A stretch of DNA of 64,000 nucleotides from Vitellaria paradoxa (taxonomy: Eukaryota > Streptophyta > Magnoliopsida > Ericales > Sapotaceae). The position numbers were made by a program, and so were the translations under genes. The notes under the pieces are model-generated. The model was not told where the DNA came from. It searched no databases and worked only from the letters and a program-made list of their open reading frames with translations. Positions 31,100 through 45,371 of this stretch are shown piece after piece (within the stretch, counting starts at the first letter, position 1; each line of letters starts with the position of its first letter). The DNA is taken from NCBI GenBank assembly GCA_019916065.1, contig CM034233.1:41394862-41458861 (forward strand). The letters run 5' to 3'.

Positions 31100-34000
31100 C
31101 TTTTTTTTCATTTTTTGTAATTTTCTGTGATCTGCGCATTTAAATTAGGAACGGCCAAAACTTGGTGTTCAGGTGTCTGCTTACAATGATATTTGTCTCA
31201 TTTTTTCGTATTTTACGCGAGCTACGAATCTAAATTAAATTGGCTATAACTTGGCGCTCGGGTGTCTGGTTAGAGCAATATTTTTGTTTATTTTTTGTAA
31301 TTCTACGTGATCTGTGTATCGAAATTAAAAATGGCCAAAACATGGCGCCCGGGTGTCTGATTACATTGATATTTGTTTTTATTTTCTATATTTTTACGCG
31401 ATCTACGTGTCCAAATTAAAAACGGCTATAACATGGCACTCGGGTGTCCGGTTAAAGTAATGTTTTTGTTCATTTTCTGTATTTTTTCGTGATCTGTGCA
31501 TTCAAATTAAAAACGGCCAGGACTTGGCACTAGGGTGTCCTATTACAATGATAATTGTCTTCAATTTTTAATTTTTACGCAATATATGAATCCAAATTAA
31601 AAATGGCTATAACTTGGCGCTCGGGTGTCTAGTTATGGTAATATTTTTGTTCATTTTTTGTATTCTTACGTGATCTACGCATTTGAATTTAAAATAGCCA
31701 AAACATGGTGCACGTGTGTCTCATTACAATGATATTTGCCTTCATTTTTTGTATTTTTACGCGATCTACGAATCCAAATAAAAAACAGCTATAACTTGGC
31801 GCTCAAGTGCCAGGTTTGGACAATTTTTTTATTTATTTTTTGTATTTTTACGTGATCTGTGTGTCAAAGTTAAAAAGGACCAAAACTTGGTGCTCGGATG
31901 TCTGATTACAATGATATTTGTCTTCATTTTTTGTATTTTTACGTGATCTACAAATCTAAATTAAAAATGGCTATAACTTGGCGCTTGGGCATCCGGTTAG
32001 AGTAATATTTTTGTTCATTATTTGTATTTTTACGTGATCTGTGCAATCAAATTCAAAATGGCCAAAACTTGGCACTCGGGTGTCCGATTACAATGATATT
32101 TGTCTTCAATTTTTGTATTTTTACGCGATCTACGAATCCAAATTAAAAACGGCTATAACTCGGTGCTCGAGCGTCAGGTTAGAGTAATATTTTTGTTCAT
32201 TTTTTGTATTCTTATGCGATCTACACATTTAAATTTAAAACGGCCAAAACTTGGTGGTCGTGTGTTCGATTACAATAATATTTGTCTTCATTTTATATAT
32301 TTTTACGTGATCTACAAATCCAAATTAAAAATGGCTATAACTTGGCGCTCAGATGTCTAATTAGAGTAATATTTTTTTTCCATTTTATGAATTTTTCTGT
32401 GATCTGCGCATTTAAATTAAGAACGGCAAAAAATTAGCGCTCGGGTGACTGCTTACAATGATATTTGTCTCCATTTTTTGTATTTTGATGCGATCTACGA
32501 ATCCAAATTAAAAACGGCTATAACTTGGCGGTTCGGTGTCTGGTTAGAGCAATATTTTTATTTATTTTTTGTATTTCTACATGATCTGTGTGTCGAAATT
32601 AAAAACGCCCAAAACTTGGCGCTCGGGTGTCGATGACAATGATATTTGTTTTTATTTACTATATTTTTACGCGATCTACGAGTCCAAATTACAAACGGCT
32701 ATAACTTGGTGCTCGGGTGTCCGGTTAGAGTAATATTTTTGTTTATTTTTTGTATTTTTTTGTGAGCTGCGCTTTAAAATTAAGAACGGGCAAAACATAG
32801 CGCTCGAGTAACCGATTACAATGATATTTGTTTTTATTTTCTATATTTTTACGTGATCTACAAGTCCAAATTAGAAACGGCTATAACAAGGCACTCGGGT
32901 GTCCGGTTAGAGTAACGTTTTTGCTCATTTTCTGTATTTTTACGTGATCTACGCATTCAAATTAAAAACGGCCAAAACTTGGCACTCGGGTGTCTGATTA
33001 CAATGATATTTGTCTCCATTTACTGCATTTTTACGCAGTCTACAAATCCAAATTAAAAATAGCTATAACTTGGCGCTCGGGTGTCTGGTTAGAGTAATAT
33101 TTTTATTTATTTTTTGTATTTCTACGTGATCAGTGTATCGAAATTAAAAGCAGCCAAAACTTGGCTCCCTGGTGTCCGATTGCAATGATATTCATTTTTA
33201 TTCACTATATTTTTACGCGATCTACGAGTCCAAATTAGAAACAACTATAACTTAGCACTCAGGTGTCCAGTTAGAGTAATATTTTTGCTCAATTTTTGTA
33301 TTTTTACGTGATCTGCACATTTAAATTTAAAACAGTGAAAACTTGGTGCTCGGGTGTCTGATTATAATGATATTTGTCTTCATTTTTTGTATTTTTACGC
33401 GATCTACGAAACCAAATAAAAAACAGCTATAACTTGGAGCTCGGGTGTTTGGTTAGAGTAAAATTTTTGTTAATGGTTTGTATTTTTCCGTGATCTGCGC
33501 ATTTAAATTAAAAACAGCCAAAAATTGGCACTCGGGTATCTGATTACAATGATATTTGTCTCCATTTACTGTATTTTTTCGCCGTCTACGAATCCAAATT
33601 AAAAACAGCTATAACTTGGCGCTCAGGTGTCTGGTTAGAGCAATATTTTTGTTTATTTTTTGTATCTCTACATTATCTGAGTATCGAAATTAGAAACGGC
33701 TAAAACTTGGCTCTCGGGTGTCTGATTGCAATGATAGTTGTTTTTATTTACTATATTTTTACGCAATCTGCGAGTCCAAATTAGAAACGGCTATAATTTG
33801 GCACTCAGGTGTCCGGTTAGAGAAATATTTTTATTCATTTTTTGTATTTTTATGTGATCTGGGCATTAAAATTAAAAACAACCAAAACTTGGCGCTCGGG
33901 TGTCCAATAACAATGATATTTGTTTTTATTCTCTATATTTTTACGCGATCTACGAGTCCAAATTAGAAACGGCTATAACTTGGCACTCGGGTGTCCGGTT

Positions 34001-37000
34001 AGAGTAATAGTTTTTTTCATTTCTTGTATTTTTACGTGATCTGCTCAATAAAATTAAAAACGGCCAAAAACTGGCTCACGGGTGTTTAATTACATTGATA
34101 TTTGTATTCATGTTTTGTATTTTTATGTGATCTACCAATCCAAAATAAAAATAGCTATAACTTGGTGCTCGGGTGTCTGGTTAAAGTAATATTTTTGTTC
34201 ATTTTTTGTATTTTTATGTGATCTACGCATTTAAGTTTAAAACGGCCAAAACTTGGTGGTTGGGTGTGCGATTACAATGATATTTGTCTTCATTTTTTAT
34301 ATTTTTACGCGATTTACAAATCCAAATTAAAAACGGCTATTACGTGGCGCTCAGGTGTCTGGTTAGAGTAATATTTTTTTCATTTTTTGGAATTTTCTGT
34401 GATCTACGCATTTAAATTAAGATCGGCCAAAACTTGGTGCTTAGGTGTCTGCTTACAATGATATTTGCCTCCATTTTTTGTATTTTTACACGATCAACGA
34501 ATCCAAATTAAAATTGATATAACTTGGCGCTAGGGCGTCTGATTAGAGCAATATTTTTGTTTATTTTTTGTAATTCTACGTGATCTGTGTACCAAAATTA
34601 AAAACGGCCAAAACATAGCGCTCGGGTGTCCGATTACAATAATATTTGTTTTTACTTTCTATATTTTTACGCGATCTACAAGTCCAATTAAAAACGGCTA
34701 TAACTTGGCACTCGGGTGCCCGGTTAGAGTAATGTTTTTGCTTACTTTTTGTATTTTTTCGTGATCTGCGCATTCAAATTAAAAACGGCCTTGACTTGGC
34801 ACTCGAGTGTTCTATTACAAGGATAATTGTCTTCAATTTTTCTATTTTTATGCGATCTACGAATCCAAATTAAAAACGGCTATAACTTGGCGCTCGGGCA
34901 TCTAGTTAGAGTAATATTTTTGTCCATTTTTTGTATTCTTACGTGATCTACGCATTTGAATACAAAATAGCCAAAACATGGTGCACGTGTGTCTGATTAC
35001 AATGATATTTGCCTTCATTTTTTGTATTTTTACGCAATCTATGAATCAAAATAAAAAACAGCTATAACTTGGCGCTCGGGTGTCAGGTTAGAACAATTTT
35101 TTTGTTTATTTTTTATATTTTTATGTGATCTGTGTATCAAAGTTAAAAACGGCCAAAACTTGGCGCTCAGTTGTCTGATTACAATGATATTTGTCTTCAT
35201 TTTTTGTATTTTTACGTGATCAACGAATACAAATTAAAAACGGCTATAACTTGGCACTCGGGCGTCTTGTTAGAGTGATATTTTTGTTCATTTTTTGTAT
35301 TTTTACGTGATCTGCGCGTTTAAATTTAAAACAGCCAAAACTTGGTGCTCGGGGTTCTGATTGTAATAATATTTATCTTCATTTTTCATATTTTTACGTG
35401 ATCTACGAATGCAAACAAAAAATGACTTATAACTTGGCACTCGGGTGTCCAGTTAAAGCAATATTTTTGTTCATTTTTTGTATTTTTCCGTGATCTGCAC
35501 AATTAAATTAAAAACGGCTAAAACTAGGTGCTCGAGTGTCCGATTACAATGATATTTTCCTCATTTTACTGTATTTTTACGTGATCTACGTATCCAAATT
35601 AAAAACAACAATAACTTGGTGCTCATGTGTCTGGTTAGAGCAATATTTTTATTCATTTTTTGTATTTCTATGTGATCTGTGTATCGAAATTAAAAATGAC
35701 CAAAACTTAGCCCTCGGGTGTCTGATTACAATGATATTTATTTTTATTTACTATATTTTTACGCGATCTACGAGTCCAAATTAGAAACGGCTATAACTTG
35801 ACACTCTGGTTTCCAGTTAGAGTAATATTTTTCTTTATTTTTTATATTTTTACGTGATCTGCACATTTAAATGTAAAACAGTGAAAACTTGGCGCTCGGG
35901 TGTCTGATTATAATGATATTTATCTTCATTTTTTGCATTTTTACGCGACCTACGAAACCAAGTAAAAAACAGCTATAACTTGGCGCTCAGGTGTTTGGTT
36001 AGAGTAATATTTTTGTTAATGTTTTGTATTTTTCCGTGATATGCGCATTTAAATTAAAAACAGCAAAAAATTGGTGCTCGGGTGATTACAATGATATTTG
36101 TCTCCATTTACTGTATTTTTATGCCGTCTACGAATCCAAATTAAAAACAGCTATAACTTGGCGCTCAGGTGTCTGGTTAGAGCAATATTTTTGTTTATTT
36201 TTGTATTTCTATGTGATTTGTGTATCAAAATTAAAAACGGCCAAAACTTGGCTATCAGGTGTCCGATTGCAATGATATTTGTTTTTATTTACTATATTTC
36301 TACGCAATCTGCGAGTCCAAATTAGAAACGGCTATAATTTGGCACTCGGGTGTTTGGTTAGAGAAATATTTTTGTTCATTTTTTGTATTTTTATGTGATC
36401 TGTGCATTAAAATTAAAAACAACCAAAACTTGGCACTCGGGTGTCTAATTACAATGATATTTGTTTTCATTCTCTATTCTTTTACGCGATCTACGAGTCC
36501 AAATTAGAAACGGCTATAACTTGGCACTCGGGTGTCTGATTATAGTAATAGTTTTGTTCATTTTTTGTATTTTTACGTGATCTGCTCAATAAAATTAAAA
36601 ACGGCCAAAAACTGGCGTTCGGGTGTTCGATTACAATGATATTTGTATTCATGTATTGTATTTTTATGTGACCTACGAATCCAAAATAAAAATAGCTATA
36701 ACTTGGCACTCGGGTGTCTAGTTAGAGTAATATTTTTGTTCATTTTCTGTATTTTTACGTGATCTACGCATTTAAATTTAAAACGGCCAAAGCTTGGTGG
36801 TCGAGTGTGAGATTACAATGATATTTGTCTTCATTTTTTATAATTTTACGCTATTTATGAATCCAAATTAAAAATAGCTACTACGTGGCACTCGGGTGTC
36901 TGGTTAGAGTAATATTTTTTTTCATTTTTTGGAATTTTCTGTGATCTGCGTATTTAAATTAAGATCGGCCAAAACTTGGTGCTTAGGTGTCTGCTTACAA

Positions 37001-38640
37001 TGATATTTGTCTCCATTTTTTGTATTTTTACACGATCTACGAATCCAAATTAAAATGGCTCTAACTTGGCGCTTGGGCGTCTGGTTAAAGCAATATTTTT
37101 GTTTATTTTTTGTAATTCTACGTGATCTGTGTATTGAAATTAAAAACGGCTAAAACATAGCGCTCGGGTGTCCAATTACAATGATATTTATTTTTATTTT
37201 CTATATTTTTACGCGATCTACGAGTCCAAATTAAAAACGGCTATAGCTTGGCACTCGGGTGCCCGGTTAGAGTAATGTTTTTGTTCATTTTTTGTATTTT
37301 TTCGTGATCTGCGCATTCAAATTAAAAACGGCCTGGACTTGGCACTCGGGTGTTCTATTACAATGATAATTATCTTCAATTTGTCTATTCTTACGCGATT
37401 TACGAATCCAAACTAAAAACGGCTATAACTTGGCGCTTGAGTATCTAGTTGGAGTAATATGTTTGTTCATTTTTTATATTCTTACGTGATCTGCGCATTT
37501 GAATATAAAATAGCCAAAACATGGTGCACGTGTGTCTGATTACAATGATATTTGCCTTCATTTTTTGTATTTTTACGTGATCTATGAATCGAAATAAAAA
37601 ATAGCTATAACTTGGCGCTCGGGTGTCAGGTTAGGACAATTGTTTTGTTTATTTTTTTTTATTTTTACGTGATCTGTGTATCGAAGTTAAAAACAGCCAA
37701 AACTTGGTGCTCAGTTGTCTGATTACAATGATATTTGTCTTCATTTTTTGTATTTATACACGATCAACGAATACAAATTAAAAACGGCTATAACTTGGCC
37801 CTCGGGAGTCTAGCTAGAGTGATATTTTTGTTCATTTTTTGAATTTTTACGTGATCTGCGCGTTTAAATTTAAAACAGCCAAAACTTGGTGCTCGGGGTT
37901 CTGATTGTAATAAGATTTATCTTTTTTTTCATATCTTTACGTGATCTACGAATGCAAACAATAAATGACTTATAACTTGGCACTCGGGTGTCTAGTTAGA
38001 GAAATATTTTTGTTCATTTTTTGTATTTTTCCGTGATCTGCGCAATTGAATTAAAAACGGCCAAAACTTGGCGCTCGGGTGTCTGATTACAATGATATTT
38101 GCCTCCATTTACTGTATTTTTACGTGATCTACGAATCCAAATTAAAAACAGCTATAACTTGGTGCTCAGGTGTCTGGTTAGAGCAATATTTTTATTTATT
38201 TTTTGTATTTCTATGCGATCTATGTATCGAAATTAAAAATGGCCAAAACTTAGCCCTCGGGTATCCGATTACAATGATATTTGTTTTTATTTACTATATT
38301 TTTAAGCGATCTACGAGTCTAAATTAGAAACGGCTATAACTTGGCACTCTGGTGTCCAGTTAGAGTAATATTTTTGTTCATTTTTTGTATTTTCTACGTG
38401 ATTTGCACATTTAAATTTAAAACAGTGAAACTTGGCATTCGGGTGCCTGATTATAATGATATTTGTCTTCATTTTCTGTATTTTTATGCGATCTACGAAA
38501 CCAAATAAAAAATAGCTATAACTTGGCACTCAGGTGTTTGGTTAGAGTAATATTTTTGTTAATGTTCTGTATTTTTTTATGATCTGCACATTTAAATTAA
38601 AAATGGCCAAAACTTGGCGCTCGGGTATCCAATTACAATG
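31100..38640. repeat. Satellite higher-order repeat of about 2.54 kb
   Basis: Rare variants recur at one distance. ACGAAACCAA lies at 33411, 35957 and 38500; GACTTATAACTTGG at 35424 and 37967; TCTATTACAA with GGATAATTGTCTTCAATT or its relative at 34811 and 37354; GTGCACGTGTGTC at 34984 and 37527. All steps are 2543-2546 bp, or 14 dimers. A related block near 31.1-31.8 kb lies about 3.27 kb (18 dimers) before its counterpart, so one period gained or lost four dimers. Confidence 0.75.
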
Positions 38641-41600
38641 ATATTTGTCTCCATTTAGTGTATTTTTATGCCGTCTACGAATCCAAATTAAAAACAGTTA
38701 TAACCTGGCGCTTGGGTGTCTGGTTAGAGCAATATTTTTGTTTATTTTTTATATTTCTACGTGATCTATGTATCGAAATTAAAAACGACCAAAACTTGGC
38801 TCTCAGGTGTCCGATTGCAATGATATTTGTTTTTATTTACTGTATTTTTACGCGATCTACGAGTCCAAATTAGAAGCGACTATAACTTGGCACTCGGGTG
38901 TCCGGTTAAGATAATATTTTTGTTCATTTTTTGTATTTCTACGTGATCTACATATTAAAATTAAAAACAACCAAAACTTGGTGCTCGGGTGTCCAATTAC
39001 AATGATATTTGTTTTTATCCTCTATATTTTTATGCGATCTACGTGTCTAAATTAGAAACTGCTATAACTTGGCACTCGGGTGTCCGGTTAGAGTAATAGT
39101 TTTGTTCTTTTTTTGTATTTTTATGTGATCTGCTCAATAAAATTAACAACGGCCAAAAGCTGGCGCTCGGGTATCCGATTATGATGATATTTGTATTCAT
39201 GTTTTGTATTTTTACGTGATCTACGAATCTAAAATAAAAATAGCTATAACTTGGCACTCGGGTGTCTACCTAGAGTAATATTTTTGTTCATTTTTTGTAT
39301 TTTTACGTGATCTGCGCATTGAAATTTAAAACGGCCAAAACTTGGTGGTCGGGTGTTCGATTACAATGATATTTGTCTCCATTTTTTTTATATTTTTACG
39401 CATTCTACGAGTCCAAATTAAAAACAGCTATAACTTGGTACTCGGGTGTCCGGTCAGAGCAATATTTTTGTTTATTTTTTATTTTTTCCGTGACCTGCGC
39501 ATTAAAATTAAGAACGGCCAAAGCTTGGCACTCGGGTGACCGATTACAATTATATTTGTTTTTATTTTCTAAATTTTTACGCGATCTACGAGTTCAAATT
39601 AGAAACAGCTATAACTTGGCACTTAGGTGTCTAGTTAGAGTAATATTTTTGTTCCTTTTTTGTATTTTTACATGATCTGCACATTAAAATAAAAAACGAC
39701 CAAAACTTGGCGCTTGGGTGTCCGATTATAATGATATTTGTTTTTATTTTCTATATTTTTTCGTGATCTACGAGTCCAAATTAGAAACGGCTATAACTTG
39801 GCACTCGGGTTTCCGGTTAGAGTATTATTTTTGTTCATCTTATGTATTTTTACGTTATCTGCTCAATAAAATTAAAAATGGCCAAAACTTGGTGCTCGGG
39901 TGTCCGATTACAATGATATTTGTCTTCATTTTTTGTATTTTTACGCGATCTATGAATGCAAATTAAAACTGGCTATAACATGGCACTCGGGCGTATGGTT
40001 AGAGTTATATTTTTGTTCATTTTTTGTATTTTTACGTGATCTGCCCATTTAAATTTAAAACAACGAAAACTTGGCACTCGAGTGTCTGATTACAATGATA
40101 TTTGTCTTCATTTTTTGTATTTTTTCATGATCTGTGCAATATAATTAAAAAGGACCAAAACTTGGCGTTAGTGTGTCTGATTACAATGATATTTGTATTC
40201 ATTTTTTGTATTTTTACACAATCTACGAATGCAAATTAGAAAAGGCTATAACTTGGCATTCAGGCGTCTGGTCAGAGTAATATTTTTGTTCATTTTTTGT
40301 TTTTTTACGTGATCTACGCATTTAAATTTAAAACAGCAAAAACTTGGTGCTCAAGTGTCTAATTACAATGATATTTGTTTCTTTTTTTGTATTTTTACGT
40401 GATATACGAATCCAAATGAAAAATGGTTATAACTTGGCATTCGGGTGTCTAGTTAAAGTAATATTTTTATTCATGTTTAGTATTTTTACATGATCTGCTC
40501 ATTTAAATTAAAAACGGCCAAAACTTGGCGCTCAGGTATCTGATTACAATGATATTTGTCTCCATTTACCGTATTTTTAGGCGGTCTACGAATCCAAATT
40601 AAAAACGGTTATAACTTGGTGCTCGGGTGTCTGGTTAGAGTAATATTTTTGTTTATTTATTGTATTTCTACGTGATCTGTGTATCGAAATTAAAAATGGC
40701 CAAAACTTGGCTCTTGGATATCCAATTACAATGATATTTGTTTTTATTTACTCTATTTTTACGCGATCTATGAGTCCAAATTAGAAATGGCTATAACTTG
40801 GCACTTTGGTGTCCAGTTAGAGTAATTTTTTGTTCATTTTTCATATTTTTACGTGATCTAAGCATCAAAAATTGAAAACAGACAAAACTTGGCTTTCGGG
40901 TGTCCGATTACAATGATATTTATTTTTATTTTCAATATTTTTACGTGATCTATGAGTCTAAATTAGAAACTGCTATAACCTGGCACTCGTGTGTCCGGCT
41001 AGAGTAATAATTTTTGTTCATTTTTTGTATTCTTACGTGATCTGCGCATTTGAATTTAAAATAGCCAAAACATGGTGCACGTGTGTCTAATTACAATGAT
41101 ATTTACCTTAATTTTTTGTATTTTTACGCGATCTACGAACCCTAATAATAAACAGCTATAACTTGGCGCATGGGTGTCAGGCTAGGGCAATTTTTTTGTT
41201 TATTTTTTGTATTTTTATGTGATCTGTGTATCAAAGTTAAAAATAGCTAAAACTTGGTACTCGGGCGTTTGATTACAATGATTTTTGTCTTCATTTTTTG
41301 TATTTTTACGCGATCTACCAATCCAAATTAAAAACGGCTATAACTTGGCGCTCGGGCGTCTGGTTAGAGTAATATTTTTGTTCATTTTTTGTATTCTAAC
41401 GTGATCTGCATATTTGAATTTAAAATAGCCAAAACATGGTCCATGAGTGTCTGATTACAAAGATATTTGCCTTCATTATTTGTATTTTTAAGTGATCTAC
41501 GAATCTAAATAAAAAATGGCTATAACTTGGAACCCGGGTGTCCGGTTGGAGTAATGTTTTTGCTCATTTTTTTGTATTTTTACGTGATCTGCGCATTGAA

Positions 41601-42179
41601 ATTAAAAACAGCCAAAACTTGGCGCTCTGGTGTCCGATTACCATGATATTTGTTTCTATTTACTATATTCTTACGCGATCTACGAGCTCAAATTAGAAAC
41701 GGCTATAACTTGGAACTCATTTGTCCAGTTAGAGTAATATTTTTGTTCATTTTTCATATTTTTACATGATCTGCGCATTAAAATTAAAAACGGCCAAAAC
41801 TTGGCGCTTGGGTGTCCGATTACAATAATATTTGTTTTTATTTTCAATATTTTTACACGATCTACGAGTCCAAATTAGAAATGGCTATAACTTGGCACTC
41901 GGGTGTCCGGTTAGAATAATATTTTTGTTTGTTTTTTGTATTTCTACGTGATCTGTGTATCGAAATTAAAAATGGCCAAAACTTGGCGCTCGGGTGTCTG
42001 ATTACAATGATATTTATTTTTATTTACTATATTTTTATGTGATCTATGAATCCAAATTACAAACGGCTATAACTTGGCACTTGAGTGTCTGGTTAGAGCA
42101 ATATTTTTGTTTATTTTTTGTATTTTTCCATGAGCTGCACATTAAAATTAAGAACGGCCAAAATTTAGTGCTCGGGTAA

Positions 42180-44061
42180 TGATTAGCATGCATTATTGTA
42201 CAATTATATATATATTGAGCTTGCTAATTATGAATTTACAATTATTATTGGCGATGTGTTAGCGTGATTATCTTATTTCCATGCATTCTTGGTGTGTGTA
42301 TATTTTAGGTGATATAATATGGTGTTTTTGGCCCAAACAACACCAAGGTTACATGTGAGGAAGAGCCAAGGTAAACTAAAATAAAGAAAGTGCAAGAAGA
42401 GTCCAAAGACTCCCAAGACTTCTTCAACTTCCCAAGAGCCATCCCAAGGCATAAGATCAACTACCATGGGTGCCAAGGAGAAGGAAGTGGTTTGAAGTTC
42501 AAACTAGTTGAAGTGATGTACGGTTGAAGTTCTAGCTCAACACTCTCTCAGTTTTCCAGCCATAACTTTTTCGTCACAACTCGAAATGGTGCCATTCTTT
42601 TCGGGTTAGAAACAAGACTTGAAAGGCTACAACTTTCATGTTTTAGGCAAATCCCAAATCAATCATCTTGAGGGTCAAAATCGCACCGGAAGTCAGGGAC
42701 AGAAAGTTGTCAAAGAAGAACGATTCACTGTAGTTGCAGATGGGCGCCCCACCTCAACCATGGGCACCCCACCTATACCCTTGGGCGCCCTTAAGGACCC
42801 TTGGGCACCCCACTATTCATCAGGTGAGCGCCCACAGAGTGGAAGTTTTTGACTGTTTTTCATGCCATTCTTTGAGGACTTCATCAAACACTTGTACCAT
42901 GGGCGCCCCACATCAACCATGGGCGCCCATGATGTCTTCTCTAGCACATGTTCAGAAGAAGTTAGAGTGTAATTTTACCATTTTGCCCCTAAATTATGTA
43001 ATGATATAAAATGGTGGATTTCTGATGTACTGGGGGTCGAAACCCTACGCACTTCTTCTCTTTTCTTAGTTTAGCTTAGATTAGGGTTAAGGTTTTGATT
43101 TCGCTTCGGATTGTTCAAGATTTCTTTCATCTTTGTATTAAGATTAATTTGTAAGTTCTATTTGTTACTTTATTTTAATTAAAGTTTTCCTATTCTCTAT
43201 AGTTTTGTTTGTTAATCTTGTTTCGTAGTATTCCGTAGTCTTAGTTTGGATTGATTTGCTTTCAAAATTGTTTTAAATCTTTTTAGTCTATTTCGTTCTT
43301 GTGTTTTGTTGCATGATGAAGATGTTTCTCTTTTCGAATTGCTTTGTTTATACTTTCGCTATGCTAGGCTAGGGCTTTTCTTGGTTTTAACCTAGGTTCA
43401 TAATGAAATCGAAGGTCTTGGGCTCGGATAAAGCAAATTGAAATGAATTTATTTTCTTTTGAATGATAACGTAAGAATTGTAATTTTAGGTTGATTTTTG
43501 AAAACGAAACCCTATGATATAATTAACCTCTATTACAATAGCGTGAATCGGAGCTCAATTCCATGTCCCGGTGATTTCGAACTTGACTTCAAAACCCCAG
43601 AATTACAATTTCTTTACGAAATAAGGTTTTTAACGTTGAATTTTCCGGCCTAATCTTACATGTGTAAAGGTTAGGTTGAGTTAATTTCACATCCAAGTTC
43701 AAGCCTTCGAGGACATTACAGGACTAGGTTAAAGCCAAGTGTTTCCATTCACATAGTTGTTTAAGTTCAATTCACATCGTCTGCTAAGTTTTCAAATTGA
43801 TTGTTTTGCTTAGTGTTTTCGTTTTTTGTTTAATTTGTGTTTTGAATTTTCAAATCATCATTTCAATTCCCAAGTCGAAAACTCCAAAAAGATTTTCATC
43901 TTTTCATTTTAAGATTTTCGCAAGTGTTTTCGAAACCAAGTTTTCCAAACATTTAGCCACACCCTTGCTCCCTGTGGAAGATGACCTAGCACTCACCTAG
44001 ACTAAACTCAACCAACCTCTTATACTTGAGAGTAAGCCACTACCAAATTAAAGAGCGGTCA
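42180..44061. mobile_element. Probable solo LTR (Ty3/gypsy-like) inside the satellite
   Basis: This 1882-bp non-satellite block starts TGATTAGCATGC and ends GAGCGGTCA, with TG...CA termini. It contains no retroviral-type protein frame. Its 3' part includes CCACACCCTTGCTCCCTGTG, a phrase I associate with LTRs of plant gypsy-type elements. The flanking 5-mers are GGTAA (42175-42179) and AGTAG (44062-44066). They differ at two transition sites and could both derive from GGTAG, a variant seen elsewhere in the satellite, so the TSD is only suggestive. Satellite resumes in the correct phase (GATTAC) on the right. A truncated or unrelated element is possible. Confidence 0.55.
42741..42929. repeat. 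Cluster of TGGGCGCCC-type palindromes in the LTR-like block
   Basis: Seven copies of TGGGCGCCC, TGGGCACCC or GAGCGCCCA occur within 189 bp (42741, 42761, 42782, 42802, about 42826, about 42900 and 42920), separated by phrases such as ACCTCAACCA. They stand out from the AT-rich surroundings. Function is unknown; they could be regulatory sites of the LTR or an expanding short repeat. Confidence 0.6.
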
Positions 44062-45005
44062 AGTAGTCGATTACAATGATATTTGTTTTTATTTTTATAT
44101 TTTTTTGCGATCTACGAGTCCAAATAAGAAACGGCTATAACTTGGCACTCGGGTGTTCGGTTAGAGTAATGGTTTTGTTCATTTTTTGTTTTTTATGTGA
44201 TCTGCGCATTCAAATTAAAAACGGCCAAAACTTGGTACTTGGGTGTTCGATTACAATGATATTTGTCTTGAATTTTTGTATTTTCACGTGATCTACGAAT
44301 CCAAATTAAAAACAGCTATAACTTGGCACTCGGGCGTCTGGTTAGAGTAATATTTTTGTTCATTTTTTGTATTTTTACGTGATCTGCGCATTTAAATTTA
44401 AAACGACCAAATTTGGTGGTCGGGTGTTCGATTAGAATGATATTTGTCTTCATTGTTTATATTTTTACGCGATCTACGAATACAAATTAAAAACGACTAT
44501 AACTTGGCGCTCGAGTGTTTGGTCAGAGTAATATTTTTTTCATTTTTTGTATTTTTTCATGATCTGCTCATTTAAATTAAGAACGGCCAAAACTTGATGC
44601 TCAGGTGTTTGCTTACAATGATATTTGCCTCCATTTTTTGTATTTTTACGCGATCTATGAATCCAAATTAAAAACGGTTATAACTTGGTGGTTGGGTGTC
44701 TGGTTAGAACGATATTTTTGTTTATTTTTTGTATTTTACGTGATCTGTGTATCGAAATTAAAAACGACCAAAACTTGGTGCTCGGGTGTCTGATTACAAT
44801 GATATTTATTTTTATTTACTATATTTTTATGCGATCTACGAGTCCAAATTACAAACGACTATAACTTGGCACTCAGGTGTCTAGTTAGAGCAATATTTTT
44901 GTTTATTTTTTGTATTTCTTCATGAGCTACACATTAAAATTAAGAACGGCCAAAACTTGGTGCTTAGGTAATCGATTACAATGATATTTGTTTTTATTTT
45001 CTATG

Positions 45006-45371
45006 TTTTTATGCGATCTACCAGTCCAAATTAGAAACGGCTATGACTTGGCCCTCGGGTGTTCAGTTAGGGTAATATTTTTGTTCATTTTTTTATATTT
45101 TTATGTGATCTACGCATTAAAATTAAAAACGGCCAAAACATGGCCTTCGGGTGTCTGGTTATAATGATATTTATTTTTATTTTCTATATTTTTACGCGAT
45201 CTACCAGTCCAAATTAGAAACGGCTATGACTTGGCCCTCGGGTGTTCGGTTAGGGTAATATTTTTGTTCATTTTTTTATATTTTTATGCGATCTACGCAT
45301 TAAAATTAAAAACGGCCAAAACATGGCCTTCGGGTGTCCGGTTATAATGATATTTATTTTTATTTTCTAAA
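45006..45371. repeat. Two nearly identical adjacent satellite dimers
   Basis: CTACCAGTCCAAATTAG recurs at 45018 and 45201, 183 bp apart. The two dimers around it differ at only a handful of positions, sharing rare variants such as GGCTATGACTTGGCCCTC and AACATGGCCTTCGGG. Neighbouring dimers differ far more, so this is a recent local duplication. Confidence 0.75.

Larger units (their letters stand above)
24109..42179. repeat. Satellite array, left block (91-bp unit, 182-bp dimer)
   Basis: This is a continuous tandem repeat with about 99 dimers by arithmetic. Each dimer has two related halves of about 91 bp. Half A starts GATTACAATGATATTTG, contains TACGCGATCTACGA and CGGCTATAACTTGGC, and ends CTCGGGTGTCC. 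Half B starts GGTTAGAGTAATATTTTTG, contains TACGTGATCTGCGCATT and CGGCCAAAACTTGGC, and ends CTCGGGTGTCC. The half-length is not a multiple of three, so short frames never persist; no protein is encoded. It begins abruptly against LINE copy I. A roughly 182-bp period is in the usual range for plant centromeric satellites, but location is inferred. Confidence 0.95.

Noticed and set aside
42180..42186. GATTA as a 5-bp TSD of the LTR-like block (42181-42185 and 44069-44073)
   Set aside because: It would leave termini GCATGC and AGTAGTC, which fit no LTR element; TG...CA termini with a decayed GGTAG duplication are more plausible, though not proven.
42619..43009. Two frames in the LTR-like block (77 and 91 codons)
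   Set aside because: They come from the GGGCGCCC palindrome cluster, lack known domains and overlap each other in different frames.
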